Source: an uncultured Shinella sp.
GTDB lineage: Bacteria > Pseudomonadota > Alphaproteobacteria > Rhizobiales > Rhizobiaceae
Length of the DNA: 5,298 bases
NCBI GenBank assembly: GCA_946886325.1
Contig: CAMPIK010000222.1
Coordinates: 1-5,298, forward strand
Reading direction: 5' to 3'
The translations under genes were made by a program, and so were the position numbers. The notes beneath the pieces were generated by a model. That model searched no databases, was not told the origin of the DNA, and worked only from the letters and a program-made list of their open reading frames with translations. This document shows positions 1 to 5,298 of this stretch, piece after piece; position 1 is the stretch's first letter, and the number at the start of each line of letters is the position of its first letter.

Positions 1-258
1 CTCAATGATGCGGCGGGTGACGGGTACGAGGTGGAGCAAGGCATCGCCGGCGAAGAGGCCACGGTATGCGTTCGCCAGTTCGACGTCGGACGGTGATACG
101 CCGCGAAGACATTCACCGACAGTGATTTCGCTCGTCACCAAAGTCGCGCCAACAGCCAAATAGGCGTCGATGGCGGATTCAGCCGCCTCCATCAGCCGAG
201 GCATGCCTTCAACGTAGTAGATCAGGATATTGGCATCGACATAGACACTAGCGGTCAT
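1..258 (-). CDS. PIN-domain ribonuclease toxin, VapC family (3' end missing, runs off the left edge)
   Basis: Probable toxin of a type II toxin-antitoxin pair; PIN-domain VapC proteins are Mg-dependent RNases that cut specific RNAs and stop growth unless bound by the antitoxin. The first 86 residues are visible, starting MTASVYVDANILIYY, which is the classic PIN beta-1 strand with the first catalytic aspartate at residue 8. TSEITVGECL at 42-51 carries the second conserved acidic residue, Glu49. The C-terminal acidic cluster lies outside the window; a full VapC is usually about 125-145 residues, so roughly a third is missing. The ATG at 258 lies inside the end of the antitoxin gene (11-nt overlap), which fixes the start and suggests translational coupling; only a weak GGGAAG-like ribosome site precedes it. 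PIN fold is secure; VapC as the exact subfamily is inferred from the partner gene. Whether the gene is intact cannot be seen. Confidence 0.85.
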   Translation of the reverse strand, partial: MTASVYVDANILIYYVEGMPRLMEAAESAIDAYLAVGATLVTSEITVGECLRGVSPSDVELANAYRGLFAGDALLHLVPVTRRIIE

Positions 259-526
259 ATGTCCGGTCTTCCCGGAACTCCCGGACCTGGCGGTCTATGT
301 CTTCCTGCGAGCGACCTTGCCCCACGGCCTTCACGAGGTTGAAAGCTTTGAGAAAGGCACGACGCCTTTCGATGGTAAATTGGTCGGGCGTCGCCGGTTT
401 TAGAAACTCCTGCTCCAGCCTCTCCACCACAACCTCTTCCCGCGACAGGCCCGTCTCGGCCGACACCTTGTCGATCCGCTTCAGCAGCGCGTCAGAGACT
501 TCGATTTCCAGCTTGTGCAGGCCCAT
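248..526 (-). CDS. VapB-like antitoxin, partner of the adjacent PIN-domain toxin
   Basis: A 92-residue protein that begins MGLHKLEIEVSDALLKRIDK. A short beta-strand followed by two predicted helices (about residues 4-40) looks like a ribbon-helix-helix DNA-binding domain, and a charged C-terminal tail (about 70-92, including REFREDRTYDR) is the expected toxin-binding arm. By family behaviour it would neutralise the toxin and, with it, repress its own promoter. The start at 526 is preferred over the in-frame ATG at 541 because GGAG sits six bases before it, inside the first codons of the longer reading. Its last 11 bases contain the toxin start codon. Identification rests mainly on gene order, size and overlap with the PIN gene; the RHH assignment is by eye and could be a different antitoxin fold. 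Confidence 0.75.
   Translation of the reverse strand: MGLHKLEIEVSDALLKRIDKVSAETGLSREEVVVERLEQEFLKPATPDQFTIERRRAFLKAFNLVKAVGQGRSQEDIDRQVREFREDRTYDR
261..286 (-). promoter_or_regulatory. Hairpin in the antitoxin 3' end, two bases before the toxin start codon
   Basis: On the minus-strand transcript GUCCGG and CCGGAC form a perfect 6-bp GC-rich stem around a 14-base loop that holds the only purine-rich, Shine-Dalgarno-like stretch (GGGAAGA) before the toxin ATG. The stem ends two bases before that ATG. This could hold back free initiation at the toxin gene until ribosomes finishing the antitoxin open it. The pairing is seen in the sequence; the regulatory role is inference, and it lies in coding sequence, so chance pairing is possible. 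Confidence 0.35.
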
Positions 527-548
527 GGTGCGCTCCTTCATCGGCCAC

Positions 549-557
549 AGGATAGTG
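549..557 (-). promoter_or_regulatory. Possible -10 region of the antitoxin-toxin operon
   Basis: The short gap before the antitoxin gene contains CACTATCCT on the minus strand, which holds overlapping -10-like hexamers (CACTAT, TATCCT) about 23-31 bases before the start codon at 526. No good -35 hexamer is found at 16-18 bp. The hairpin CCGCCA-TTC-TGGCGG lies where the -35 region would be, so it could also act as an operator for the toxin-antitoxin complex. This is a weak prediction. Confidence 0.3.
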
Positions 558-562
558 CATTT

Positions 563-586
563 CCAAAATTCCCGCCAGAATGGCGG
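563..586 (-). terminator. Hairpin terminator after the VOC-family gene
   Basis: CCGCCA (minus strand) pairs perfectly with TGGCGG across a 3-base loop, followed by GAATTTTGG, a short T-run. It begins one base after the TGA stop at 588-590, the usual place for an intrinsic terminator. The stem is short and the T-tract modest, so some read-through into the toxin-antitoxin genes is likely. Confidence 0.55.
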
Positions 587-587
587 A

Positions 588-959
588 TCAGCGGTCGGAC
601 CAGACGGCCAGTTCGTAGCCATCCGGATCGGCGAACTGGAAGCGGCGGCCGCCGGGGAAGGGGAAGATCGGCTTGACGATCGTGCCGCCGGCCGCCTCCA
701 CGCGGGCGAGCGCGCCCTCAAGATCGGCGGCGAAGAGGATGACGAGCGGCCCGCCCTTGGCGGTGACCGGGGCAAGTGTCGTGAAGCCGCCGGAGAGGCG
801 CCCATCGCGGAATTCGCAATAATCAGGACCGTAGTCGGTGAAGGTCCAGCCGAAGGCGCCGCCGTAGAAGGCTTTGGCGCGGGCGATGTCGGAAACGTTG
901 AACTCGACATAGTCGATCTTGCGGTCGGCGCCCAAACTGTTGCCGGCATGGTCAGCCAT
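588..959 (-). CDS. VOC (glyoxalase/bleomycin-resistance fold) family protein
   Basis: A 123-residue single-domain VOC protein; members use a paired beta-alpha-beta3 fold and often a divalent metal for lyase, dioxygenase or sequestration chemistry. Seen: KIDYVEFNVSDIARAKAFYGGAFGW at about 14-38 is the typical first module, and FQFADPDGYELAVW at 107-120 closes the second. Glu19 and Glu116 sit at the usual metal-ligand positions. The segment GLY-rich FPGGRRF at 101-107 resembles the CarC/PhnB-like uncharacterised subgroup, so substrate is unknown. The ATG at 959 has GGGAG seven bases upstream, and the gene overlaps the end of the SRPBCC gene by 8 nt (ATGGCTGA), so the two are co-translated. Fold is confident; a glyoxalase I activity should not be assumed. 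Confidence 0.85.
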   Translation of the reverse strand: MADHAGNSLGADRKIDYVEFNVSDIARAKAFYGGAFGWTFTDYGPDYCEFRDGRLSGGFTTLAPVTAKGGPLVILFAADLEGALARVEAAGGTIVKPIFPFPGGRRFQFADPDGYELAVWSDR

Positions 960-1371
960 CGTCGGTCTCCCTCTCTTCCATGAGCTTCTTCAGCATCTCC
1001 AGGTCGCGCGCGATATGCGCCGCGTCCGCCTCGAAGGCGGCGTCGTCCATGCCGGGTTGCCGCAGCAGCGTGAACATCACCTCGGCGCCCGTGCCGTTCG
1101 GCACGACGCGCAGCGCATTGTCGACAACGAGGCCGTCCGGAAGCGTCACGCGATGGTCGATGACGCCGAGGTCATTATCAGGCGTAAAGCGCACCCGCAC
1201 CGCGCCGATCGGGCCGCCGTCGGCGATCCAGTCGTCGCCGTCCCGCGTCAGCCCCGCGGCGAGGCCGGAGGCCCAGAGCGGCATGTTTTCCGGCCGCGAT
1301 GCGAAGGCATAGACGGCGCGCCAGTCGCGCGCGATCGAGCGATGGATAATACGGGCTTGCATGGTCGGCAC
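952..1371 (-). CDS. SRPBCC (START/polyketide-cyclase-like) family protein, GTG start
   Basis: A 139-residue small soluble protein that looks like a SRPBCC helix-grip domain, which forms a deep cavity for hydrophobic ligands; its substrate is unknown. Seen: an N-terminal strand and helix around IARDWRAVYAFASRPENMPLW (about 13-33), alternating strands in the middle, and a long C-terminal amphipathic helix (about 109-134) that normally lids the pocket. The GTG at 1371 is preferred because AGGAG lies six bases before it; the in-frame ATG at 1362 would be 15 bases from the same site, although it is a plausible alternative that removes three residues. The last 8 nt overlap the VOC gene, so the pair forms one transcription unit. 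SRPBCC-VOC pairs are often accompanied by an ArsR-type regulator; none is present here. Confidence 0.75.
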   Translation of the reverse strand: MPTMQARIIHRSIARDWRAVYAFASRPENMPLWASGLAAGLTRDGDDWIADGGPIGAVRVRFTPDNDLGVIDHRVTLPDGLVVDNALRVVPNGTGAEVMFTLLRQPGMDDAAFEADAAHIARDLEMLKKLMEERETDDG

Positions 1372-1422
1372 GGTGGTCTCCTCCCTGGAAAGCGCACCCT
1401 AGCGGCCTTCCCGGCAAATGTC

Positions 1423-1437
1423 GAACAAAAAGTGAAC
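1423..1437. promoter_or_regulatory. LexA-like box GAAC-N7-GAAC upstream of the SRPBCC-VOC genes
   Basis: The plus strand reads GAACAAAAAGTGAAC, an exact match to the direct-repeat GAAC-N7-GAAC motif known for LexA in alphaproteobacteria such as rhizobia. It sits 51 bases before the GTG of the SRPBCC gene, where a repressor could block a promoter; on the minus strand its TTGTTC could serve as a -35 element, though no good -10 follows. All eight fixed bases match, but the surrounding DNA is A-rich and the genes are not classic SOS functions. Confidence 0.45.
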
Positions 1438-1454
1438 AAAATTAATGTCGCGAT

Positions 1455-1482
1455 GCCGGCGGCCCAATGTCAGGCCGCCGGC
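1455..1482 (-). terminator. Strong hairpin after the symporter gene, probable terminator
   Basis: GCCGGCGGCC and GGCCGCCGGC form a perfect 10-bp stem with an 8-base loop, starting 13 bases past the TGA of the symporter gene. On the minus strand it is followed by ATCGCGACATTAATTTTG, which is T-rich but has no immediate T-run, so termination may be incomplete or factor-assisted. It separates the symporter from the SRPBCC-VOC unit. Confidence 0.55.
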
Positions 1483-1495
1483 GGAGGCGTTTGCC

Positions 1496-2914
1496 TCAGT
1501 TGCGCGACCAGATATTGCCGTCGATCTTGCCCTTCAGTTCGGGATAGTCGGCGGCGTGGAAGGTCGGCACCTTGCCGGCCTTGCGCTGGTCGAAATAGTC
1601 CTTGGTCAGCTTCGCTACCGTGCCGGAAAGCAGCACGATCGCGATCAGGTTGATCGTCGCCATCATGCCCATCGAGGCGTCGGCCGCGTCGAAGACGGTC
1701 GCAACGCTTTCATAGGCGCCCCAGACGACCATCAGCAGCACGGCGATCCGCATGATCGTCAGCCCCGTCCGGTTGCCGACGCCGAGGAAGGTCAGGGCGT
1801 TTTCGGCGTAGGAATAGTTGCCGATGATCGAGGTGAAGGCGAAGAAGAAGATGGCGATGGCGATGAAATAGGTGCCTGCCGCGCCGATATGGGCGTTGAG
1901 CGCATTCTGCGTCAGTTGCGTGCCGGTGACGCCGGAGCCGGGCTCGAGCACGCCGGAGAGCAGGATCATCACCGAGGTCGCGGTGCAGATCAGGATCGTG
2001 TCGATGAAAACGCCGAGCGCCTGCACGAAACCCTGCGAGGAGGGGTGGTGCGGATCGGGCGTGGCGACGGCCGCGATGTTCGGGGCCGAGCCCATGCCGG
2101 CCTCGTTGGAGAAGAGGCCGCGCTTCACGCCGTTCAGCATCGCCGCCATGATGCCGCCGGTGACGCCGCCTGCCGCTTCCTGCCAGCCGAAGGCGCTGGC
2201 GACGATCGTGCCGATGACGCCGGGCACCGCCGAGGCATTGACGATCAGCACATAGATCGCCAGCAGCAGATAGGCGCCCGCCATGAAGGGCACGACGATC
2301 TCCGCCACCTTGGCGATCTGCCTGATGCCGCCGAAGATGACGACGCCGGAGAGCGCGGCGACCGCGACGCCGACCCAGATCTTCGGCACGCCGAAGGCGC
2401 CCTGCATCGCGTCGGCGATCGAGTTCGCCTGCACCGCGTTGAAGACGAGGCCGAAGGAGAGGATGAGGCAGACGGAGAAGACCGCGCCGGCCCAGGGGGC
2501 GCCGAGACCGCGGGCGATGTAGAAGGCCGGCCCGCCGCGATATTGCCCTTCCTCGTTCTTGATCTTGTAGAGCTGCGCCAGCGCGCTTTCCGAATAGGCC
2601 GTCGCCATGCCGACGAGCGCCACCATCCACATCCAGAAGGTCGCGCCCGGCCCGCCGAGATAGAGTGCCACGGCGACGCCGGCGAGATTGCCGGTGCCGA
2701 CGCGGGACGCGAGGCTGACGGTCAGTGCCTGGAAGGGGCTGATGCCGGCCTTGTCTTCCGTCTCGCTGCTCTTCAGCACGCGGAACATTTCGGTGAAATG
2801 CACGATCTGGATGAAGCCCAGCCGCACGGTGAAATAGATGCCGACCGCAAGCAGGCCGTAGATGAGCACGTAGCCCCAGAAGATCGTGTTCAGGAAACCG
2901 ATAATCGCATCCAT
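1496..2914 (-). CDS. Alanine/glycine:cation symporter (AGCS family, AlsT/DagA-like)
   Basis: An inner-membrane secondary transporter that imports alanine or glycine with Na+ or H+. The 472-residue protein has about 10-11 hydrophobic segments, matching the 11-helix LeuT-like fold and usual length of AGCS proteins. Diagnostic stretches are ASRVGTGNLAGVAVALYLGG (about 69-88) in the substrate/ion-binding region, GGPGATFWMW (87-96), NGVKRGLFSNEAGMGSAPN (261-279) and NYSYAEN (366-372). The ATG at 2914 is chosen because a purine-rich GGAGAGGG lies seven bases upstream and the following residues begin the first membrane helix; an upstream reading to a TTG at 3019 adds 35 residues unlike a transporter N-terminus. 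It is divergent from fixG. Substrate specificity and the coupling ion cannot be told from sequence. Confidence 0.93.
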   Translation of the reverse strand: MDAIIGFLNTIFWGYVLIYGLLAVGIYFTVRLGFIQIVHFTEMFRVLKSSETEDKAGISPFQALTVSLASRVGTGNLAGVAVALYLGGPGATFWMWMVALVGMATAYSESALAQLYKIKNEEGQYRGGPAFYIARGLGAPWAGAVFSVCLILSFGLVFNAVQANSIADAMQGAFGVPKIWVGVAVAALSGVVIFGGIRQIAKVAEIVVPFMAGAYLLLAIYVLIVNASAVPGVIGTIVASAFGWQEAAGGVTGGIMAAMLNGVKRGLFSNEAGMGSAPNIAAVATPDPHHPSSQGFVQALGVFIDTILICTATSVMILLSGVLEPGSGVTGTQLTQNALNAHIGAAGTYFIAIAIFFFAFTSIIGNYSYAENALTFLGVGNRTGLTIMRIAVLLMVVWGAYESVATVFDAADASMGMMATINLIAIVLLSGTVAKLTKDYFDQRKAGKVPTFHAADYPELKGKIDGNIWSRN

Positions 2915-2934
2915 GCCGAAACCCTCTCCATTTC

Positions 2935-2949
2935 TGGCCCATCGGGCCA
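2935..2949. repeat. Short perfect inverted repeat in the symporter leader
   Basis: TGGCCC-ATC-GGGCCA is a perfect 6-bp inverted repeat with a 3-base centre, located 20-34 bases before the symporter start codon and just upstream of its ribosome binding site. It could be a protein-binding site or a small leader hairpin. No family-specific match is recognised. Confidence 0.35.
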
Positions 2950-3021
2950 ACGCCACACCAAACGGAAAGCGCGCCTGCGTCACCCCGCCGCGCCGTCCGA
3001 ACGGTGAGTTAAGGCCCAAAC

Positions 3022-3035
3022 TTGACGCAGATCAA
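3022..3035 (+). promoter_or_regulatory. FixK/FNR box (anaerobox) driving fixGHI
   Basis: TTGACGCAGATCAA matches the FixK/FNR consensus TTGAY-N4-ATCAA at every fixed position. Its centre (between 3028 and 3029) would lie at -41.5 from a start site near 3070, the standard class II activating position, with CATTGT at 3058-3063 (three of six -10 bases) in the right place. fixGHI operons of rhizobia are known to be activated this way under microaerobic conditions through FixL-FixJ-FixK or an FnrN protein. The transcription start is inferred, not seen. Confidence 0.9.
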
Positions 3036-3082
3036 CGATGGAAGCGGTCCGCCGGCGCATTGTCCCCGCCTGACGAACGAAA

Positions 3083-3103
3083 ATGCCGGTGTTTTCCCGA
3101 TGA
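3083..3103 (+). other. Six-codon upstream ORF overlapping the fixG start
   Basis: ATG CCG GTG TTT TCC CGA TGA encodes MPVFSR and its TGA overlaps the fixG ATG in an ATGA junction. It would fall within the presumed short 5' leader of the fixG transcript. No clear ribosome binding site precedes it, so it may not be translated; if it is, it could deliver ribosomes to fixG, which itself has a poor Shine-Dalgarno sequence. Confidence 0.25.
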
Positions 3104-4689
3104 ACGAGCTGCCGTCCACCCTGTCCGCGCCGCCCACTCTTTCCGCGCCTATAGAGCGGCTCGACGCCGAACCGGTCAATTCCGCGAAGGTGCGCAAGCC
3201 GCTCTACGAGAAACGCAGGAAGATCTTCCCGAAACGGGCCGAGGGGCGCTTTCGCCGGTTCAAGTGGCTGGTGATGCTGGTGACGCTCGGCATCTACTAT
3301 CTGACGCCCTGGATTCGCTGGGATCGCGGCCCCTATGCGCCGGATCAGGCGGTGCTCGTCGATCTCGCCGGCAGGCGCTTCTATGTCTTCGCCATCGAGA
3401 TCTGGCCGCAGGAGTTCTTCTTCGTCGCCGGCCTGCTCGTCATGTCCGGCTTCGGGCTCTTTCTGGTCACGTCGGCGGTCGGCCGCGCCTGGTGCGGCTA
3501 TGCCTGTCCGCAGACCGTCTGGGTCGATCTCTTCCTCGTCGTCGAGCGCGCCATCGAGGGCGACCGCAATGCGCGCATCAAGCTCGATGCCGGCCCGTGG
3601 ACCCTCGACAAGCTCGGGAAACGCGTCGCCAAACATGCGATCTGGCTGCTGATCGCGGTTGCGACCGGCGGCGCCTGGATCTTCTATTTCGCCGATGCGC
3701 CGAGCCTGCTCGTCCGTTTCCTCACCTTCGATGCGCCGCCGGTCGCCTATATCACCGTCGCGATCCTGACGGCGACGACCTATGTCTTCGGCGGCCTGAT
3801 GCGCGAGCAGGTCTGCACCTACATGTGCCCCTGGCCGCGCATCCAGGCGGCGATGCTCGACGAGAACTCGCTCGTCGTCACCTACAACGACTGGCGCGGC
3901 GAGCCGCGCTCGCGCCATGCCAAGAAGGTTCAGGCCGCCGGCGTCAGCACCGGCGATTGCGTCGATTGCAATGCCTGCGTCGCCGTCTGTCCCATGGGCA
4001 TCGACATCCGCGACGGCCAGCAGCTCGAATGCATCACCTGCGCGCTCTGCATCGACGCCTGCGACGGCGTGATGGACAAGATCGGCCGGGAGAGGGGGCT
4101 GATCGCCTATGCGACGCTTTCCGACTACAGCCGCAACATGGACATCGCCACCGCCGGCGGCACGGCGCCGATCGATCCGCAGCGTGTGCGCGGAACGGAC
4201 GGTTCGTTCATGGATACGATCCGCCATTTCGACTGGCGCGTCATTTTTCGCCCGCGCGTGCTGCTTTATGGCGCCGTCTGGTGCCTTGCGGGCCTTGCGC
4301 TGCTCGTCGCGCTGCTGTCGCGCGACCGGCTCGACCTCAATGTCATCCACGACCGCAATCCGCAATTCGTGCTGGAATCCGACGGGTCGGTGCGCAACGG
4401 CTACGAGATCCGGCTGCTCAACATGATCCCCGAGCCGCGCGTCATCACGCTCTCGATCGAAGGCCTGCCGGGGGCGACGCTGAAGGCGCTCGGCCACGAG
4501 AGTGCCGACGGGCGGACGCTGGCGATCAACGCCGAGCCCGACAAGGTCACAGGCCTCAAGCTCTTCGTCACGCTGCCGAAGGAGCGTCTCGGCGATGCGG
4601 CCGAGGGGTTCCGGCTGGTCGCGGAAGACCGCCAGGGCCACGAACGCGACGTCTACAACGCCAATTTCAACCTGCCGGGAGGCCAGTGA
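3100..4689 (+). CDS. fixG: FixG/CcoG, membrane polyferredoxin-type copper reductase for cbb3 oxidase assembly
   Basis: Inner-membrane Fe-S protein needed for cbb3 cytochrome oxidase maturation; CcoG homologues reduce Cu(II) to Cu(I) for the assembly route. The 529-residue product has a hydrophilic cytoplasmic N-terminus, about five membrane helices (near 54-70, 107-125, 179-197, 215-233 and 385-406), paired cysteines in WCGYACP (Cys132, Cys136) and VCTYMCPW (Cys239, Cys243), then two 4Fe-4S motifs: Cys287/290/293/297 followed by Pro, and Cys311/314/317/321. An Ig-like FixG C-terminal domain occupies about 411-524. All key cysteines are present. The start at 3100 is chosen because the longer reading begins at a TTG that is itself the first base triplet of the FixK box and upstream of the presumed transcript start. 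Its ribosome site is weak. It overlaps fixH by one base (TGATG). Confidence 0.95.
   Translation: MNELPSTLSAPPTLSAPIERLDAEPVNSAKVRKPLYEKRRKIFPKRAEGRFRRFKWLVMLVTLGIYYLTPWIRWDRGPYAPDQAVLVDLAGRRFYVFAIEIWPQEFFFVAGLLVMSGFGLFLVTSAVGRAWCGYACPQTVWVDLFLVVERAIEGDRNARIKLDAGPWTLDKLGKRVAKHAIWLLIAVATGGAWIFYFADAPSLLVRFLTFDAPPVAYITVAILTATTYVFGGLMREQVCTYMCPWPRIQAAMLDENSLVVTYNDWRGEPRSRHAKKVQAAGVSTGDCVDCNACVAVCPMGIDIRDGQQLECITCALCIDACDGVMDKIGRERGLIAYATLSDYSRNMDIATAGGTAPIDPQRVRGTDGSFMDTIRHFDWRVIFRPRVLLYGAVWCLAGLALLVALLSRDRLDLNVIHDRNPQFVLESDGSVRNGYEIRLLNMIPEPRVITLSIEGLPGATLKALGHESADGRTLAINAEPDKVTGLKLFVTLPKERLGDAAEGFRLVAEDRQGHERDVYNANFNLPGGQ
4677..4682 (+). promoter_or_regulatory. fixH ribosome binding site inside the fixG end
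   Basis: GGGAGG lies six bases before the fixH ATG at 4689 and within the last codons of fixG. It is a much better site than that of fixG itself and supports the fixH start and its coupling to fixG translation. Confidence 0.75.
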
Positions 4690-5195
4690 TGCGCAATACG
4701 CAAGCGAGAACCGCAGGTTTTACCGGCTGGCACATGCTGGGCGTCATGGCGCTCTTCTTCGGCACGATCATCTCGGTCAATCTGGTCATGGCCTGGAATG
4801 CCGTGTCGAGCTGGAGCGGGCTTGTCGTCAAGAACACCTATGTCGCCAGCCAGGAGTTCAACGGCAAGGTGGCCGATGCCCGCAGGCTGGCGGCGACCGG
4901 CATTGCCGGAACGCTGGAAGCAACGCGCGAAGGCCTCGACTACCGGCTGGCGGGACCGGATGGCAAGCCGGTCGCGGCCGACCGCGTCACCGCAACGCTG
5001 AAGCGGCCGGTCGATGAGCGCGACGATGTCGTCCTGGTGCTGCTGCCCGCGGGCGAGGGCCTGTTTAGGGTCGAACGGACGATTGCATCCGGTCAGTGGG
5101 TGGTTGATCTCGTCGCCCTGCGGAACGGTGTCACGGTTTTTCACGAAACCCTGCGTATCGTCATTTCGGGGAGCGGGCAGGAGAGCGGGCAATGA
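4689..5195 (+). CDS. fixH: FixH/CcoH, cbb3 oxidase assembly protein
   Basis: Small membrane-anchored protein required for stable assembly of the cbb3 oxidase; CcoH is known to associate with the oxidase complex and is thought to work with the FixI copper ATPase. The 168-residue product has a short cytoplasmic N-terminus, one membrane helix at about 14-36, and a periplasmic domain. The family signature SWSGLVVKNTYVASQEFN at 41-58 follows the helix directly. The remainder is a beta-rich domain with no cysteines. The start overlaps the fixG stop by one base (TGATG) and the end overlaps the fixI start by four (ATGA). Length is normal for the family and nothing is missing. Confidence 0.93.
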   Translation: MRNTQARTAGFTGWHMLGVMALFFGTIISVNLVMAWNAVSSWSGLVVKNTYVASQEFNGKVADARRLAATGIAGTLEATREGLDYRLAGPDGKPVAADRVTATLKRPVDERDDVVLVLLPAGEGLFRVERTIASGQWVVDLVALRNGVTVFHETLRIVISGSGQESGQ

Positions 5196-5298
5196 GCTGC
5201 TGCGCACCCGGCACCGAAGCGGCAGCCGACGCTGCGACACTGGCGGGCGCCTTGCCCTCAGCCGAGGAACTGCGGCTTGCCAGCCGCGACCTCGGCGG
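5192..5298 (+). CDS. fixI: FixI/CcoI, copper-transporting P1B-type ATPase (5' end only)
   Basis: Only the first 35 codons are visible, beginning MSCCAPGTEAAADAATLAGA and running off the right edge. FixI proteins are P1B-type ATPases that export copper for the CuB centre of the cbb3 oxidase; a typical one is about 720-760 residues. The Met-Ser-Cys-Cys-Ala start with Cys3 and Cys4 resembles rhizobial FixI N-termini, upstream of a heavy-metal-associated domain that is not yet reached. The ATG overlaps the fixH stop (ATGA) and AGGAG at 5179-5183 lies eight bases upstream. Assignment depends on this N-terminus plus its place after fixG and fixH; the ATPase motifs are outside the window. Confidence 0.85.
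   Translation, partial: MSCCAPGTEAAADAATLAGALPSAEELRLASRDLG

Noticed and set aside
297..983. Plus-strand open frame across the antitoxin and VOC genes
   Set aside because: It is antisense to two recognisable proteins, lacks a ribosome site and shows no domain.
1445..3007. A 520-codon open frame on the plus strand opposite the symporter gene
   Set aside because: Its translation is rich in Arg, Asp, Gly and His with no recognisable domain, the pattern of an antisense frame in GC-rich coding DNA. The minus-strand frame is an unmistakable AGCS transporter.
2915..3019. 35-codon N-terminal extension of the symporter from a TTG at 3019
   Set aside because: Arg-rich and unlike AGCS N-termini, while the ATG at 2914 has a well-placed ribosome site right before the first membrane helix.
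3022..3035. FixK box as a shared site also activating the divergent symporter
   Set aside because: It lies about 110 bases from the symporter start and I find no convincing minus-strand -10 at the distance such activation needs. It is better assigned to fixG alone.
2980..4641. A 553-codon open frame on the minus strand opposite fixG
   Set aside because: Low-complexity Arg/Asp/Ala composition and complete overlap with fixG, whose cysteine motifs are all intact; an antisense shadow.
2886..4688. Apparent long N-terminal extension of FixH in the same frame
   Set aside because: The extension is the out-of-frame reading of fixG, Arg-rich and without family features. FixH begins at 4689 with its own GGGAGG site.

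Overview
The window reads as a high-GC alphaproteobacterial chromosome segment, most likely from the Rhizobiales (Rhizobium/Agrobacterium/Sinorhizobium/Shinella type). The main grounds are a fixGHI operon behind a textbook FixK/FNR box, a GAAC-N7-GAAC sequence of the alphaproteobacterial LexA type, and the overall gene style. Assignments rest on reading the translated proteins and motifs; no database search was run.

Left part, all on the minus strand in transcription order from right to left. An alanine/glycine:cation symporter gene (1496-2914) ends at a strong hairpin (1455-1482). Next comes a two-gene unit encoding a SRPBCC-fold protein (952-1371, GTG start) and a VOC/glyoxalase-fold protein (588-959), overlapping by 8 nt, with a LexA-like sequence upstream and a small hairpin terminator directly after the second stop codon. 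It is followed by a VapBC-type toxin-antitoxin pair: the antitoxin gene (248-526) overlaps by 11 nt the start of a PIN-domain toxin gene that runs off the left edge.

Right part, plus strand: fixG (3100-4689), fixH (4689-5195) and the first 35 codons of fixI (from 5192), joined by stop/start overlaps. These make the membrane Fe-S copper reductase, the small FixH assembly factor and the P1B copper ATPase that mature the copper centre of the high-affinity cbb3 oxidase. The FixK box at 3022-3035 lies at a typical activating distance from a presumed start site near 3070, so the operon should be switched on under low oxygen. The 185-bp gap 2915-3099 separates fixG from the divergent symporter gene.

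I see no rRNA, tRNA, CRISPR array, insertion sequence or origin. Most of the window is ordinary core or near-core rhizobial content. The points most worth a second look are the LexA-like box before the SRPBCC-VOC pair, the hairpin ending two bases before the toxin start codon, and the tiny upstream ORF whose stop overlaps the fixG start.
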